From Paramylibacter kogurei (lineage in GTDB: Bacteria; Pseudomonadota; Alphaproteobacteria; Rhodobacterales; Rhodobacteraceae): a stretch of DNA of 64,000 bases. How positions within the stretch are numbered: position 1 is the stretch's first letter; each line of letters starts with the position of its first letter. A program made the translations under genes and the position numbers. The stretch spans positions 44,160 to 108,159 of the forward strand of contig NZ_MDGM01000001.1 of the NCBI RefSeq assembly GCF_002742285.1, written 5' to 3'. The notes below the pieces were generated by a model. The model was not told the origin of the DNA and did not search any database. It worked only from the letters and a program-made list of their open reading frames with translations. Shown piece by piece: positions 9,317-18,295 of the stretch.

Positions 9317-10353
9317 TTTACACCCTCTTTATGGGCGGCGACTTCGGCTTGCACCTCTGGCAGTGTCATCAACAAATCCTTCACCTCTGCCACGCTTAAT
9401 TGTTGTGTGTTGTGTGAATGATAATCTTCTAATGAAACTGTCGTTTTATCACCCTCTTCGAAATAGGGTTTGTAATTCAAATCGCGGTTATCCATGTGGA
9501 TACGATAATAATCGCCCATATCATCAGATGTCGCCAGTTCCTGCGCACTTGCCAATGTTTCATACAGCTTTTCCGCATGACGCCAACCGATGATTTCAAC
9601 CGGGTGATCGGGGGCATCAAACAATTCTTTGATCGCTTGTACCAAATCAATGATGGTGGATGCGGGCGCTTTCTTGATAAACAAATCACCCTGATTGGCA
9701 TGCTCAAACGCGTATTTCACCAATGCCACACTGTCACGCAGTGGCATCAAAAACCGTGTCATGGTGGGTTCTGTCACCGTGATCGGGTTGCCTGATTTGA
9801 TCTGTTTAATAAACAGCGGAATCGCGGAACCACGTGAATACATCACATTGCCATATCGCACACATGAAATGGTGGTCTCCGCGCCCTGCCCGATTTCACG
9901 TGCACCCGCCTGTGCCACCTTTTCCATCATCGCCTTGGACATGCCCATGGCATTGACGGGAAACACGGCTTTGTCTGTGGACAGGCACACCAATGATTTC
10001 ACACGCTCATTGATCGCCGCGCGTACCACGTTTTCAGAACCGATAATATTGGTTTGCACCGCCTGCATCGGGAAAAATTCACATGATGGCACCTGTTTTA
10101 ATGCCGCTGCGTGGAAAATATTCTGCACACCCTTACTGGCACGTTCCACAGATTCACGATCACGCACATCACCGATGTAATATTTCACCCGAGCGTCGCG
10201 CAATTCGTTGCGCAGCGCGTCTTGTTTTTCTTCATCTCGGCTTAAAATGCGAATTTCAGGAACATCAGCCGCCAACAGCTGTTTCAACATGGTCTTCCCG
10301 AAAGAGCCAGTGCCCCCCGTAATCAGAACCGACTCGATTGCGTTATTCGCCAT
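9313..10353 (-). CDS. capE: CapE-type UDP-GlcNAc 4,6-dehydratase/5-epimerase
   Basis: This 346-residue soluble short-chain dehydrogenase catalyses the first step from UDP-GlcNAc to UDP-L-FucNAc. VLITGGTGSFGKTMLKQLL binds NADP, STDKAVFPVNAMGMSKAMMEK carries the catalytic DK pair with Met in place of the usual Tyr, and SCVRYGNVMYSRGS and RFLMPLRDSVALV are family motifs. It lacks the transmembrane region of the FlaA1/WbpM type. The ATG at 10353 is preferred over an in-frame TTG at 10377 because the product then begins MANNAIESVLITGG, close to the family start, but neither has a clear ribosome-binding site. It opens the overlapping run of seven sugar genes. Confidence 0.92.
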   Translation of the reverse strand: MANNAIESVLITGGTGSFGKTMLKQLLAADVPEIRILSRDEEKQDALRNELRDARVKYYIGDVRDRESVERASKGVQNIFHAAALKQVPSCEFFPMQAVQTNIIGSENVVRAAINERVKSLVCLSTDKAVFPVNAMGMSKAMMEKVAQAGAREIGQGAETTISCVRYGNVMYSRGSAIPLFIKQIKSGNPITVTEPTMTRFLMPLRDSVALVKYAFEHANQGDLFIKKAPASTIIDLVQAIKELFDAPDHPVEIIGWRHAEKLYETLASAQELATSDDMGDYYRIHMDNRDLNYKPYFEEGDKTTVSLEDYHSHNTQQLSVAEVKDLLMTLPEVQAEVAAHKEGVK

Positions 10354-10410
10354 AAAAAAACACCCAAATAAATTCAAATTTGCGGAAATAACCCGCTATT
10401 GGGCGTACCT

Positions 10411-11715
10411 TTAGCGACCTATTGATTCATATTCAACAAATCCCGCAGAAAATACGTCATCGCGATTATAAATGTTGCGCAGATCGGCCATCTTGGCGGT
10501 TTTCATGCTTGTGGCTAATCGGCTCAGGTCAAGTGCGCGAAATTCGTTCCATTGGGTCAGGATCACGATCAAATCTGAATCTTTGACGCATTCATAGGCA
10601 TCCAAGTGCCATTCCACATGGGGCAAAAGCTCTTCGCCTTCATTGCGCCCTTGGGGATCAACCACATGCACATTCGCACCACCGCCAACCAAGGCGGGAA
10701 CAATTGTGAGTGACGGCGCATCGCGCATATCATCGGTATTTGGTTTAAAGGTCACGCCCATCACCGCGATTTTCTTGTTACGAAAGCTCCCATCACACAA
10801 ATCACGAATTTTTTCGATCATGCGGCGTTTGATTTCTTCGTTCACTTTGATCACCGTTTCAGTGATCTGCATTGGCACCGCATATTCTTGGCCGATTCTG
10901 GCTAAGGCCTTGGTATCTTTGGGAAAACACGACCCACCGTAACCTGGACCCGCATGTAAAAACTTGTTCCCGATACGCCCATCAAGCCCCATGCCATGCG
11001 CCACTTTTTTCACATCAGCGCCGGTTTTTTCGCATAATGCCGCGATTTCGTTGATAAATGTGATTTTCGTGGCCAAAAACGCGTTTGCGGCATATTTGAT
11101 CATTTCCGCACTTTCTAAATCTGTGCGTAAAATCGGAAAATCGCGCAAATATAGCGGGCGATAAATATCAGACATCACACCTGCCGCACGATCAGATTCA
11201 ACGCCAACAACCACACGATCAGGTTTCATGAAATCCTCGATCGCGGCACCCTCGCGCATAAATTCGGGGTTTGACACCACATCAAATTCCAAATCTGGCC
11301 GCGTTTCCTTTATCACCTCTTTCACCTTGCGATTGGTGCCAACGGGAACTGTGGATTTGGTGACTACCACCAGATAATCCTTGGCAATTTCAGCAATCTC
11401 TTTTGCCGCCGCCATCACGTAACTTACATCCGCATGCCCATCACCACGACGCGTTGGTGTACCCACAGCGATGAAAACCGCATCAGCATCCAAAACCGCA
11501 TCTTTCAGTTCTGTGGTGAATTTCAATCGCCCAGATTTAACCGAGCGTTCCATAATATCGCGCAGCCCAGGTTCATAAATTACGATATCACCCGCATTCA
11601 AACGTTCAATTTTATTTGGATCCTTGTCCACACAAACGACATCATGACCAAAATCGGAAAAGCAAACACCGGATACCAACCCCACATATCCCGTGCCAAT
11701 CATTGCTATTTTCAT
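10411..11715 (-). CDS. ugd: UDP-glucose 6-dehydrogenase
   Basis: This 434-residue NAD-dependent enzyme oxidises UDP-glucose to UDP-glucuronate, supplying the acidic sugar of many exopolysaccharides. MKIAMIGTGYVGLVSG is the N-terminal Rossmann motif, and GPGYGGSCFPKDTKAL contains the catalytic Cys. VMGVTFKPNTDDMRDAPSL starts the C-terminal UDP-binding domain. All are intact and the length is normal. It lies 57 bp upstream of capE on the same strand and just downstream of repC, so it probably heads the polysaccharide operon with its promoter in 11716-11870. Confidence 0.95.
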   Translation of the reverse strand: MKIAMIGTGYVGLVSGVCFSDFGHDVVCVDKDPNKIERLNAGDIVIYEPGLRDIMERSVKSGRLKFTTELKDAVLDADAVFIAVGTPTRRGDGHADVSYVMAAAKEIAEIAKDYLVVVTKSTVPVGTNRKVKEVIKETRPDLEFDVVSNPEFMREGAAIEDFMKPDRVVVGVESDRAAGVMSDIYRPLYLRDFPILRTDLESAEMIKYAANAFLATKITFINEIAALCEKTGADVKKVAHGMGLDGRIGNKFLHAGPGYGGSCFPKDTKALARIGQEYAVPMQITETVIKVNEEIKRRMIEKIRDLCDGSFRNKKIAVMGVTFKPNTDDMRDAPSLTIVPALVGGGANVHVVDPQGRNEGEELLPHVEWHLDAYECVKDSDLIVILTQWNEFRALDLSRLATSMKTAKMADLRNIYNRDDVFSAGFVEYESIGR

Positions 11716-11872
11716 TATTCAATTCCTTAAAATATTTAAATTCATCGCTCGTTCGCGCGCAGAAAAATTGCGCATAAGAATCCCATATCCCATTGTTAGT
11801 TCAAAACCCGACATTTTCCTAAACCAAAAATCACAGAACTTCTAAACAGTGAGAATTGGCACGGATTGCAAA

Positions 11873-11888
11873 GTTGACAGCTGTCAAC
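11873..11888. promoter_or_regulatory. parS-like 16-bp palindrome downstream of repC
   Basis: The perfect palindrome GTTGACAGCTGTCAAC starts 7 bp beyond the repC stop codon. It is identical to the copy at 13175-13190 and fits the GTTNNCNGCNGNNAAC pattern described for repABC centromere sites bound by RepB. The rest of the 11716-11895 gap is AT-rich, shows no gene, and should hold the ugd promoter. Confidence 0.8.
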
Positions 11889-11895
11889 TTGTTCA

Positions 11896-13128
11896 TCAGG
11901 CAACATTTTTATCACCACCATTCAACAAGGCCATAACCATGGGTCCCGGTGAAAATGCGCCATCTTCGGCTTTTTGGGTAAGAGCACGCAGATATCCACC
12001 TGGGCTGTGAATTTCGGTGATTTTTTCTAACATACAGGCCAAAACAATCGCCGCATTTTCCACACCCATTGCAATTTGTGCTTTGCCCCAAGCATCAGAA
12101 CTGATCCCCATCATTGATCGAACAAAATGCGCCGTGGCGACAAAGTCATACCAATTGTTTACCCCATCTTTGGCGTAGTTCTGAATTTCCCCACATGTTT
12201 TTAAAACCAACGGTAGCGGCATTTTAGGTGATTGATCAATTTGTTCTGCGCCCAGCTCTCGGTATTCTTCAAGGGTTTCAATCCCATCATCAACACCAGC
12301 GCCCTTTTCCTTTTCTAAGGAAGGTTCAAAATCATAAGAGTCTTTATTTGAATTCTGATAGTGACGCTCATTGTCAGCGTCGCTGCCGCTCATTTCTTTT
12401 GTTTTTATCTGTGCATCCATACCCAAAAGCTGACCCACGGTATCGCACAACAACCTCAGTTTTTTGCGCAGATCGCTCAGTAATTCAAACGGCAGCTTGC
12501 GTCGCAAAGCTTTGGCATATTCCTGCGCCGTGGCTTGGATGCTTTCCCAGTCGTGTTTTGGGCGTTCAGACGCGCCATATTCGGCTAACTTAATCGCATC
12601 GCGCAACATCACGCTACATTCATCGCGCAAACGACGGTATGTTTCGGCGGCCGCGCGGGTTTCGCGGGCGCGATCTGTAATTTCAGACGCACGTACGAGC
12701 AGGGGGCGCAGATTAAAGCCAAAAGCACGGATAACCTCGCCAGAGGCGTCCTTGGCGGCGTATCGCTTGCCGTTGGGGCTGTCATGGCGCAGTATGACCC
12801 CAGCGCCTGTCAGCGCCGCTAAATGGCGCCGTAGCGTGCTTTCTGCCATACCGTGGGCGCGTTCGGACAGCGCTTTGTTGGATGGAAACACCACCAGATT
12901 GTCATTATCGGATAAATTGCGCCCCTGATGAAAGCTGAGCAGGGCGTTCAGAACCGCCATATCCCGATCAGACAGGCCATAAGATAACCGTGCCACGCAA
13001 AGTTCACGAAACAATTCCCATTTGTCAAAATGGGCGACATCGGATTCGCGCGTTGCCAGCATTTGATTTTCGATCAGATCAGCCGATACCGGCCGCTGCC
13101 CAAAGGGCGTCGTTGAAATAATCTGCAT
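11896..13128 (-). CDS. repC: RepC replication initiator of a repABC replicon
   Basis: This 410-residue initiator is expected to bind the origin, which in studied repABC replicons lies inside repC itself. The N-terminal half carries the winged-helix region of the family: DKWELFRELCVARLSYGLSDRDMAVLNALLSFH, VVFPSNKALSERAHGMAESTLRRHLAALTGAGVI, then RDSPNGKRY-like HDSPNGKRYAAKD. The middle has a charged, coiled stretch and the C-terminal part ends in a helical domain (YDFVATAHFVRSMMGIS, PGGYLRALTQKA). An AT-rich stretch at about 12320-12420 in the linker is a candidate origin. A palindrome lies on each side of the gene. It is third in the repA-repB-repC operon. The length is typical. Confidence 0.95.
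   Translation of the reverse strand: MQIISTTPFGQRPVSADLIENQMLATRESDVAHFDKWELFRELCVARLSYGLSDRDMAVLNALLSFHQGRNLSDNDNLVVFPSNKALSERAHGMAESTLRRHLAALTGAGVILRHDSPNGKRYAAKDASGEVIRAFGFNLRPLLVRASEITDRARETRAAAETYRRLRDECSVMLRDAIKLAEYGASERPKHDWESIQATAQEYAKALRRKLPFELLSDLRKKLRLLCDTVGQLLGMDAQIKTKEMSGSDADNERHYQNSNKDSYDFEPSLEKEKGAGVDDGIETLEEYRELGAEQIDQSPKMPLPLVLKTCGEIQNYAKDGVNNWYDFVATAHFVRSMMGISSDAWGKAQIAMGVENAAIVLACMLEKITEIHSPGGYLRALTQKAEDGAFSPGPMVMALLNGGDKNVA
12363..12381. other. Inverted repeat in the AT-rich linker of repC, candidate origin element
   Basis: GACGCT (12363-12368) and AGCGTC (12376-12381) are perfect inverted arms separated by 7 bp. The flanking DNA (about 12320-12362 and 12390-12420) is the most AT-rich part of repC and encodes a low-complexity, poorly conserved linker. 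In studied repABC plasmids the origin maps to an AT-rich part of repC, so this is a reasonable candidate. There is no direct evidence here. Confidence 0.3.
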
Positions 13129-13174
13129 ATTTTTTCACGAGACAAAACTTTTTCGCCCGTCGGAATCGACAGTA

Positions 13175-13190
13175 GTTGACAGCTGTCAAC
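13175..13190. promoter_or_regulatory. parS-like 16-bp palindrome between repB and repC
   Basis: This is a second exact copy of GTTGACAGCTGTCAAC, 46 bp upstream of the repC start. RepB is expected to bind it for partitioning. Each half contains TTGACA, so it could double as a -35 box in either direction, but no good -10 box follows at 16-18 bp (best on the plus strand: CTAAGT at 13199). Confidence 0.8.
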
Positions 13191-13204
13191 AATTTGCGCT
13201 AAGT

Positions 13205-13266
13205 CGGAGATGCTACAACACCGAATAGGCCTGTTAGGATGTTACATTCTGATGGGCTTTTTCTTT
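13205..13266 (+). ncRNA. Candidate incRNA (antisense to the repB-repC leader) with its terminator
   Basis: repABC operons encode a small antisense RNA between repB and repC that limits RepC synthesis. On the plus strand, opposite to repABC, 13227-13240 pairs with 13246-13259 over 14 continuous base pairs with a 5-nt loop (GTTAC), ending in a TTTTT tract at 13258-13262. Several of the pairs are G-U wobbles that become A-C mismatches on the other strand, so the stem is stable only in plus-strand RNA. That strand bias is what an antisense terminator predicts. The 5' end is a guess: no convincing promoter was found, and a start near 13205 would give about 58 nt. Confidence 0.6.
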
Positions 13267-13315
13267 GGTTTCGTCGAATTCGTGCTCCTGTTTTTTGTTA
13301 TTGTTAATGCTCGGT

Positions 13316-14329
13316 TTATTCAGCGTCCGCTTTCCAGCGTGCGTGAATTTCGGAAATATGTTCAACCAACCATTCATCAAAACCGTCGGTTAATTTGTTG
13401 TTCATCGTCATGGTCATTTTGCCATTGCCCCAAGATGCCTCGCCAATTTGCAAACCTTCGGTGGTTTTCAAGGGGGTGCGGGTGCTTGGCTGTTTGCGCG
13501 GCTGTTTTGCGCCCTGATCGCGGGTAAGCATTTGAAACAACGCATCAAATCGTTTGTCTGACGTTTCCGCACCTGAAAAATTAATTACAGAAATCGCCTC
13601 GTTTGCATCATATTCGCGTGCCTCAAAAGCATTGGCGAGCGAAAGCCAGCGATCGCGGCCAACATTTGGCGCGGCACCAATGCGTTCGATCACCTCGACC
13701 GGCAAGCGTTCAACGATGGATAACATCCGTGAAATCACGGTTTTATCAATATGGAGCGCATCGCACATGGTTTTGCGCGCATAACCACCGTCTTGCATTT
13801 GGCGGGCAAAGTTTGCTTTTTCGATAAAGCTGAGATCCTTGCGCGCCGTGTTTTCCTGACCCTGGGCCATGATCAACGCATCATCATCCAGATCGCGTAT
13901 CATCGCCTTAACATTCAAGCCAAGATCACGAAGGGCGAGCACACGGCGGCGACCATAAACGATTTGATAGCGGTCAGGATCATCTGGGTGAGGGCGCACA
14001 AGCACGGGGACCTGTTGGCCATAATCGCGAATAGATTCCATCAAGGCATGATGTTCATCTTCGACATAATCAAGGCGATCCTGAACGCCGCCCGCATCAA
14101 TCAAAAATGGGTCAATATCGCTGACCGATCTGGACTTGAGATCAGCAATTGATTGGCTGACCGCGCCAATCGCACCTTTGGTGTATCGCGAACGGGCAGG
14201 GGAGGGTGATGCCGACTTTTCAGGCTCTGGCGCATCAACCGCGATGGTTTCATCTGGCGCGGTGTCCTTTGGCGCCGCTTTTGCGGGCTGGTCGTCCATC
14301 AATCCTTGTAACAGATTTTTACGTGCCAT
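13316..14329 (-). CDS. repB: RepB, ParB-like partition protein
   Basis: This 337-residue centromere-binding protein works with RepA in plasmid segregation. The N-terminus MARKNLLQGLMDDQPAK is typical of repABC RepB. The ParB nuclease-like domain follows at about 90-180 (VLVRPHPDDPDRYQIVYGRRRVLALRDLGLNVKAMI, then QGQENTARKDLSFIEKANFARQM). A helix-turn-helix comes next (GGYARKTMCDALHIDKTVISRMLSIVERLP). The expected targets are the GTTGACAGCTGTCAAC palindromes around repC. The gene starts 1 bp after the repA stop, so the two are co-translated. The candidate incRNA lies downstream. Confidence 0.95.
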   Translation of the reverse strand: MARKNLLQGLMDDQPAKAAPKDTAPDETIAVDAPEPEKSASPSPARSRYTKGAIGAVSQSIADLKSRSVSDIDPFLIDAGGVQDRLDYVEDEHHALMESIRDYGQQVPVLVRPHPDDPDRYQIVYGRRRVLALRDLGLNVKAMIRDLDDDALIMAQGQENTARKDLSFIEKANFARQMQDGGYARKTMCDALHIDKTVISRMLSIVERLPVEVIERIGAAPNVGRDRWLSLANAFEAREYDANEAISVINFSGAETSDKRFDALFQMLTRDQGAKQPRKQPSTRTPLKTTEGLQIGEASWGNGKMTMTMNNKLTDGFDEWLVEHISEIHARWKADAE

Positions 14330-14330
14330 T

Positions 14331-15509
14331 TTATCGTCCCCATGCTTGCTGGATCAAATCCTCGATTTCGCCATTTACGGCGTTCAAACTTTCCATTGCG
14401 CGTTCATATGTGGCGCGAGTGAATTGGTTTTTTTCAACCTCATAAAGCGTTTGTTTGGTAATCCCCGCATCGGAAATTGCCGTTGATTTCAACACAGTAT
14501 GGTTCAAAACATGATCGCCAAACATCGAACGCATGAATGATACCATCTGATTTTGCGGCCCATCACCCGGTTCATAGCGTGTCACCACATAGCGCAACCA
14601 ATCATAGGACATATCGCCCCCTGCATCGGCCACAACGCCAAGCAAGTTTGATGTCATCAACAAGAACTGGCACATGGACATCACATCCAACATTTGTGGA
14701 TGCACCGTGACCAACACGGCGGTGGCTGCCGACAGCGCAGACATCGTCAAAAAGCCAAGCTGTGGTGGGCAATCAATCACCACCAGATCGTAATCGTCTT
14801 GGACGGATGCCAAAACCTCGTCCACGCGGGTGAAAAATAGCGTGCCATCCTTGCGGGCAAGTGCCGCGGGGGTTTCATGTTCAAATTCCATCAAATCTAA
14901 ATTGCCCGGAATGATATCCAAATTCGGGAAATAGGTTTTGCGAATGATTGATTTCAGCGGCACCGGATCATCGTAGCGAATGGCATCGTATAACGTGCCC
15001 CCATCCAACAGATCAAATTCGGGCTGAAACCCGTGAAGTGCGGAAAAACTGGCCTGTGGATCAAGATCAACAGCCAACACGCGATAACCATCAAGCGCGG
15101 CCTTTTGTGCCAGATGCGCGGAAGTGGTTGTTTTACCCGAACCGCCCTTGAAATTGATGACGGTGATCACCTGAAGATGATCGCCATCGCGCCGCCCTGG
15201 CAGATATGTGCCAGGCACCTTTGCACCCTTTTCCAGAAATTCGCGCAATTCTTGGATGTCTTGGGGGGAATAGTATCGCCGCCCGCCTGTGCGGACCTCT
15301 GGGCTTGGCCCTTTGCCGTCCAGATCAAGTTTGCGCAGATAGGCATCTTTGACACCGATTAATTCGGCGGCCTCGCCGCTGGTGAATTTACGCAATTCTT
15401 TGGTGGCATTTGGTGGGAACAATTGTTCGCGATGCGCCTGTAAGCGTTCAGATAGTTTTTCTGCGTGTTCACCGACCAATACATCGATGCGCGTTTGGCC
15501 TTTTGCCAT
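14331..15509 (-). CDS. repA: RepA, ParA-type partition ATPase
   Basis: This 392-residue ATPase drives plasmid partition and, in known systems, represses its own operon. The N-terminal region (about 40-95) is a MerR-like helix-turn-helix: FTSGEAAELIGVKDAYLRKLDLDGKGPSP, RTGGRRYYSPQDIQELR. The deviant Walker A box INFKGGSGKTTTSAHLAQKA is at about 119-138, with VLAVDLDPQASFSALHG and VVIDCPPQLGFLTMSAL as the A' and B regions. Everything is intact and of normal length. An AGGGA ribosome-binding site lies about 8 bp before the ATG. It is first in the operon. Confidence 0.96.
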   Translation of the reverse strand: MAKGQTRIDVLVGEHAEKLSERLQAHREQLFPPNATKELRKFTSGEAAELIGVKDAYLRKLDLDGKGPSPEVRTGGRRYYSPQDIQELREFLEKGAKVPGTYLPGRRDGDHLQVITVINFKGGSGKTTTSAHLAQKAALDGYRVLAVDLDPQASFSALHGFQPEFDLLDGGTLYDAIRYDDPVPLKSIIRKTYFPNLDIIPGNLDLMEFEHETPAALARKDGTLFFTRVDEVLASVQDDYDLVVIDCPPQLGFLTMSALSAATAVLVTVHPQMLDVMSMCQFLLMTSNLLGVVADAGGDMSYDWLRYVVTRYEPGDGPQNQMVSFMRSMFGDHVLNHTVLKSTAISDAGITKQTLYEVEKNQFTRATYERAMESLNAVNGEIEDLIQQAWGR

Positions 15510-15865
15510 TGCACTGTCCCTGCCTGTTATTCCGTAGCTTTGCGCCTTATGGGAATGAATTACTGCCGTTTTGTCATTGCCGTTGTTACGGTAACAATCG
15601 TTTTATTCTTTTATTAGCGTAATTAAATGCAGCGGAAAAGGGATTCGAGCAAGGGTTTTTTCACCATATCATGTGGTTTGGCCTGAATCTGGCACTATTT
15701 TCCCAAAATTTGCGGGATTTAGCGCAAAAACTGCACCCATTTGCAGCCCTGCCGCACCAAATCTGTGCGAATCGACGCAAGACACTGGCATTTTCGCAAA
15801 ATCTAAGGCATGGGGAAGTGAGTTAATGTTTTATGAATTCAGATTGTTAGATACAGGATCGTCTT
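15510..15865. other. Divergent intergenic region between repA and yjbH
   Basis: These 356 bp contain no credible gene. They must hold the repABC promoter (leftward) and the yjbH promoter (rightward). The one clear element is the odd palindrome at 15583-15597, listed separately. The part from 15600 to 15650 is AT-rich (TTTTATTCTTTTATTAGCG). The remaining 200 bp show nothing recognisable, and no further GTTNNCNGCNGNNAAC site was seen. Confidence 0.6.
15583..15597. promoter_or_regulatory. 15-bp palindrome upstream of repA, candidate operator
   Basis: TTGTTAC-G-GTAACAA is a perfect 7-1-7 palindrome 73 bp upstream of the repA start. RepA (helped by RepB) represses repABC operons by binding palindromes overlapping the promoter, so this is the natural candidate. 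It differs from the two parS-like palindromes around repC. Confidence 0.5.
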
Positions 15866-18295
15866 TTGCGTTGTTTTATTTCAAAACCTTTTGCCGTGAT
15901 GTCACATGTTGCGATTTTGATTTCTGCGCTGACAATCGCCACAATTGCACAGGCGCAATCCACGGCACCGGTGACATTAAATAATTACGGCAATGCTGGT
16001 TTGATCGACATGCCATCGGGGCAATCCATGCCAGAGGGTACGCTTTCTGCGACCAGTTCATTATTCAATAAATCACTGCGCAATACCGCAACCTTTCAAA
16101 TCACACCGCGATTGGCGGGATCGTTTCGATATTCATTCGTGCCCGATTTTATTCCAGGTGCAGGAAGTTATGTACGCCCCGAATATTATGATCGTAGTTT
16201 TGATGTGCGTTATCAACTGATGTTCGAAGGGCGATACCGCCCGGCAGTTGCGATTGGATTGCAAGATTTCGCAGGGACGGGGATTTATTCTGGTGAATAT
16301 ATTGCAGCGACAAAAACGTTGCGCCCCAATTTGCGTGTAACCGCTGGATTGGGCTGGGGGCGGCTTGGCAGTTACAACAGTTTTTCAAATCCTTTTGGCG
16401 CGGATACCCGCCCAAGCACGCTTGGCACCGCAGAAATTAACGGGCGCCCACAGGCCGATGTTTGGTTTCGTGGCCCCGCCGCCCCATTTGCAGGGGTTGA
16501 ATGGGCGCCACAATCGGTACGCGGTTTGGTGTTAAAAGCGGAATATAGTTCCGATGATTACGCAAATGAAAATGCGGCGAATGTTGGGTATTTTGATCAC
16601 AAAACCCCGTTGAATTTCGCCGCAGAATATCATTTCAAATCTGGTAGTACATTGGCAATGAATGTGATTGGCGGCACAGAAGTTGGATTGCGATTTTCCA
16701 CCAGCATCGACCCACGCAAGCCCCGCGTCATAGGACGCGAAGAAGCACCACTGCCCATACGCGTGCGCCAAGGACAGAGCGATCAACGCCGCGCCATATT
16801 TGGTGATGTGATTGACGGGCATTCTGTGCCTTCGGGATATGTCGGTTCCATCCCCGCCGCCGATATCACCCAATCCCCCAGCGGTGTCCGCATTGCACGT
16901 ATTCAGGATCAATGCAGCCCAGCAATGGCGCGTGAATTGGATGCACAGGCTGGTGTTGTTGATCTGGTCATTTTTGAAAATAACGCCGGCGCTGCGCGGT
17001 GCAGTGTAGTGTTACGTGACGCGGGTGCCACATATGTGCAAGCGCTGAGCAAACCTGCCAATGCGGATGGGGCAAATTATGGTGACGATGCGAACCAAGC
17101 GGCGATTGCGCGGCTGAACGCGTTGATGAAAACCGACGGGATTGTGGTGGAAGCTTTGGATGTCACCGCAGGGCGTGCGCATTTGCGCATTCGCAACGAT
17201 CGTTTCGACGCACCCGCACAGGCCATTGGGCGCGCGGCACGTGCGATGACCCATGTTATGCCCGATAGCGTGTATGCGTTTGATATTACTGTTTTGGAAC
17301 AAGGGTTGCCTGTTTCCACAACGCGATTGCAACGGCGCGATTTGGAACAGTTGCAATTTGATTCCGATGGCGCATGGAAAACATATGTGCGGGCACAGAT
17401 TGAACCCAGTGATCTGGGGCAGGGGGATCTGACCTTTGCCGATGGGTATTATCCAAAACTATCCGCTGGGATCGCACCATATATCGCAACCAGCCTGTTT
17501 GACCCTGACAATCCTGTGCGGGTCGATCTGCGTCTGCGTGGGTTTGCGCATTTGGATATTGCGCCCGGGCTAAGCCTGAATGGGTCGGTGTCCAAACGTA
17601 TCTATGGCAATATTCATCATGCAACACGTGATTCAGATTCCGTATTGCCGCGTGTGCGTACCGATTTGAATAAATACCAAGCACAGGGTGATCCCACCAT
17701 TGATCGTTTGACCGCAGATTACATGTTTAAACTGTCGCCTGATATTTACGGGCGCGTCACCGCAGGTATTTTAGAACCGATGTATGGCGGCCTGTCAGCG
17801 GAGATTTTGTATAAACCCGTGGCCAGTGATTTCGCCATCGGTGCCGAGCTGAACTGGGTGAAACAGCGCGATTTCGATCAACTGCTTTCGTTTCGCGATT
17901 ATGAAACCGTTACGGGGCATGCCTCTGTTTATTGGAACATGGGCAATGGGTTTTTAGGGCAGGTGGATGTCGGGCGATATTTGGCGCGTGATTGGGGCGG
18001 TACGCTTTCGGTTGATCGGGTGTTCAAAAACGGCTGGCGTGTCGGGGGGTATATGACCCTGACAGATGTGAGCTTTGATGACTTTGGCGAAGGCAGTTTT
18101 GACAAAGGGTTGCGGGCAACCATTCCGTTGTCTTGGTTCACAGGACAACCCCATCGCAACAAATATAACCTGTTGATTCAGCCCATCGTGCGCGATGGTG
18201 GGGCGCGGGTGAACGTGCCAAATCGATTGTATCCAGTTGTCAGCGGCGTTGATCGCACAGAGCTTCGCAATAGCTGGGGGAGGTTGATGCGATGA
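15866..18295 (+). CDS. yjbH: YjbH-family outer-membrane exopolysaccharide protein
   Basis: This 809-residue exported protein belongs to the YjbH (GfcD) family, predicted to form outer-membrane beta-barrels that help secrete or retain exopolysaccharide. After a signal peptide ending AQA-Q, the sequence NNYGNAGLIDMPSGQSMPEGTLSATSS is the diagnostic YjbH opening. Barrel-like strands follow (FDVRYQLMFEGRYRPAVAIGLQDFAGTGIYSGEY, VTAGLGWGRLGS), with a second barrel after residue 560 ending in the EILYKPVASDFAIGAELN region. The TTG start at 15866 has AGGA 7 bp upstream; an ATG at 15899 (MSHVAIL) is the alternative and gives an equally good signal peptide. The gene overlaps yjbF by 4 bp. Confidence 0.9.
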   Translation: MRCFISKPFAVMSHVAILISALTIATIAQAQSTAPVTLNNYGNAGLIDMPSGQSMPEGTLSATSSLFNKSLRNTATFQITPRLAGSFRYSFVPDFIPGAGSYVRPEYYDRSFDVRYQLMFEGRYRPAVAIGLQDFAGTGIYSGEYIAATKTLRPNLRVTAGLGWGRLGSYNSFSNPFGADTRPSTLGTAEINGRPQADVWFRGPAAPFAGVEWAPQSVRGLVLKAEYSSDDYANENAANVGYFDHKTPLNFAAEYHFKSGSTLAMNVIGGTEVGLRFSTSIDPRKPRVIGREEAPLPIRVRQGQSDQRRAIFGDVIDGHSVPSGYVGSIPAADITQSPSGVRIARIQDQCSPAMARELDAQAGVVDLVIFENNAGAARCSVVLRDAGATYVQALSKPANADGANYGDDANQAAIARLNALMKTDGIVVEALDVTAGRAHLRIRNDRFDAPAQAIGRAARAMTHVMPDSVYAFDITVLEQGLPVSTTRLQRRDLEQLQFDSDGAWKTYVRAQIEPSDLGQGDLTFADGYYPKLSAGIAPYIATSLFDPDNPVRVDLRLRGFAHLDIAPGLSLNGSVSKRIYGNIHHATRDSDSVLPRVRTDLNKYQAQGDPTIDRLTADYMFKLSPDIYGRVTAGILEPMYGGLSAEILYKPVASDFAIGAELNWVKQRDFDQLLSFRDYETVTGHASVYWNMGNGFLGQVDVGRYLARDWGGTLSVDRVFKNGWRVGGYMTLTDVSFDDFGEGSFDKGLRATIPLSWFTGQPHRNKYNLLIQPIVRDGGARVNVPNRLYPVVSGVDRTELRNSWGRLMR

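Noticed and set aside
13176..13204. TTGACA inside the parS-like palindrome as an incRNA promoter
   Set aside because: The best -10 candidate at 17 bp is CTAAGT, a poor match. The box is explained by the palindrome itself, so no promoter is claimed.
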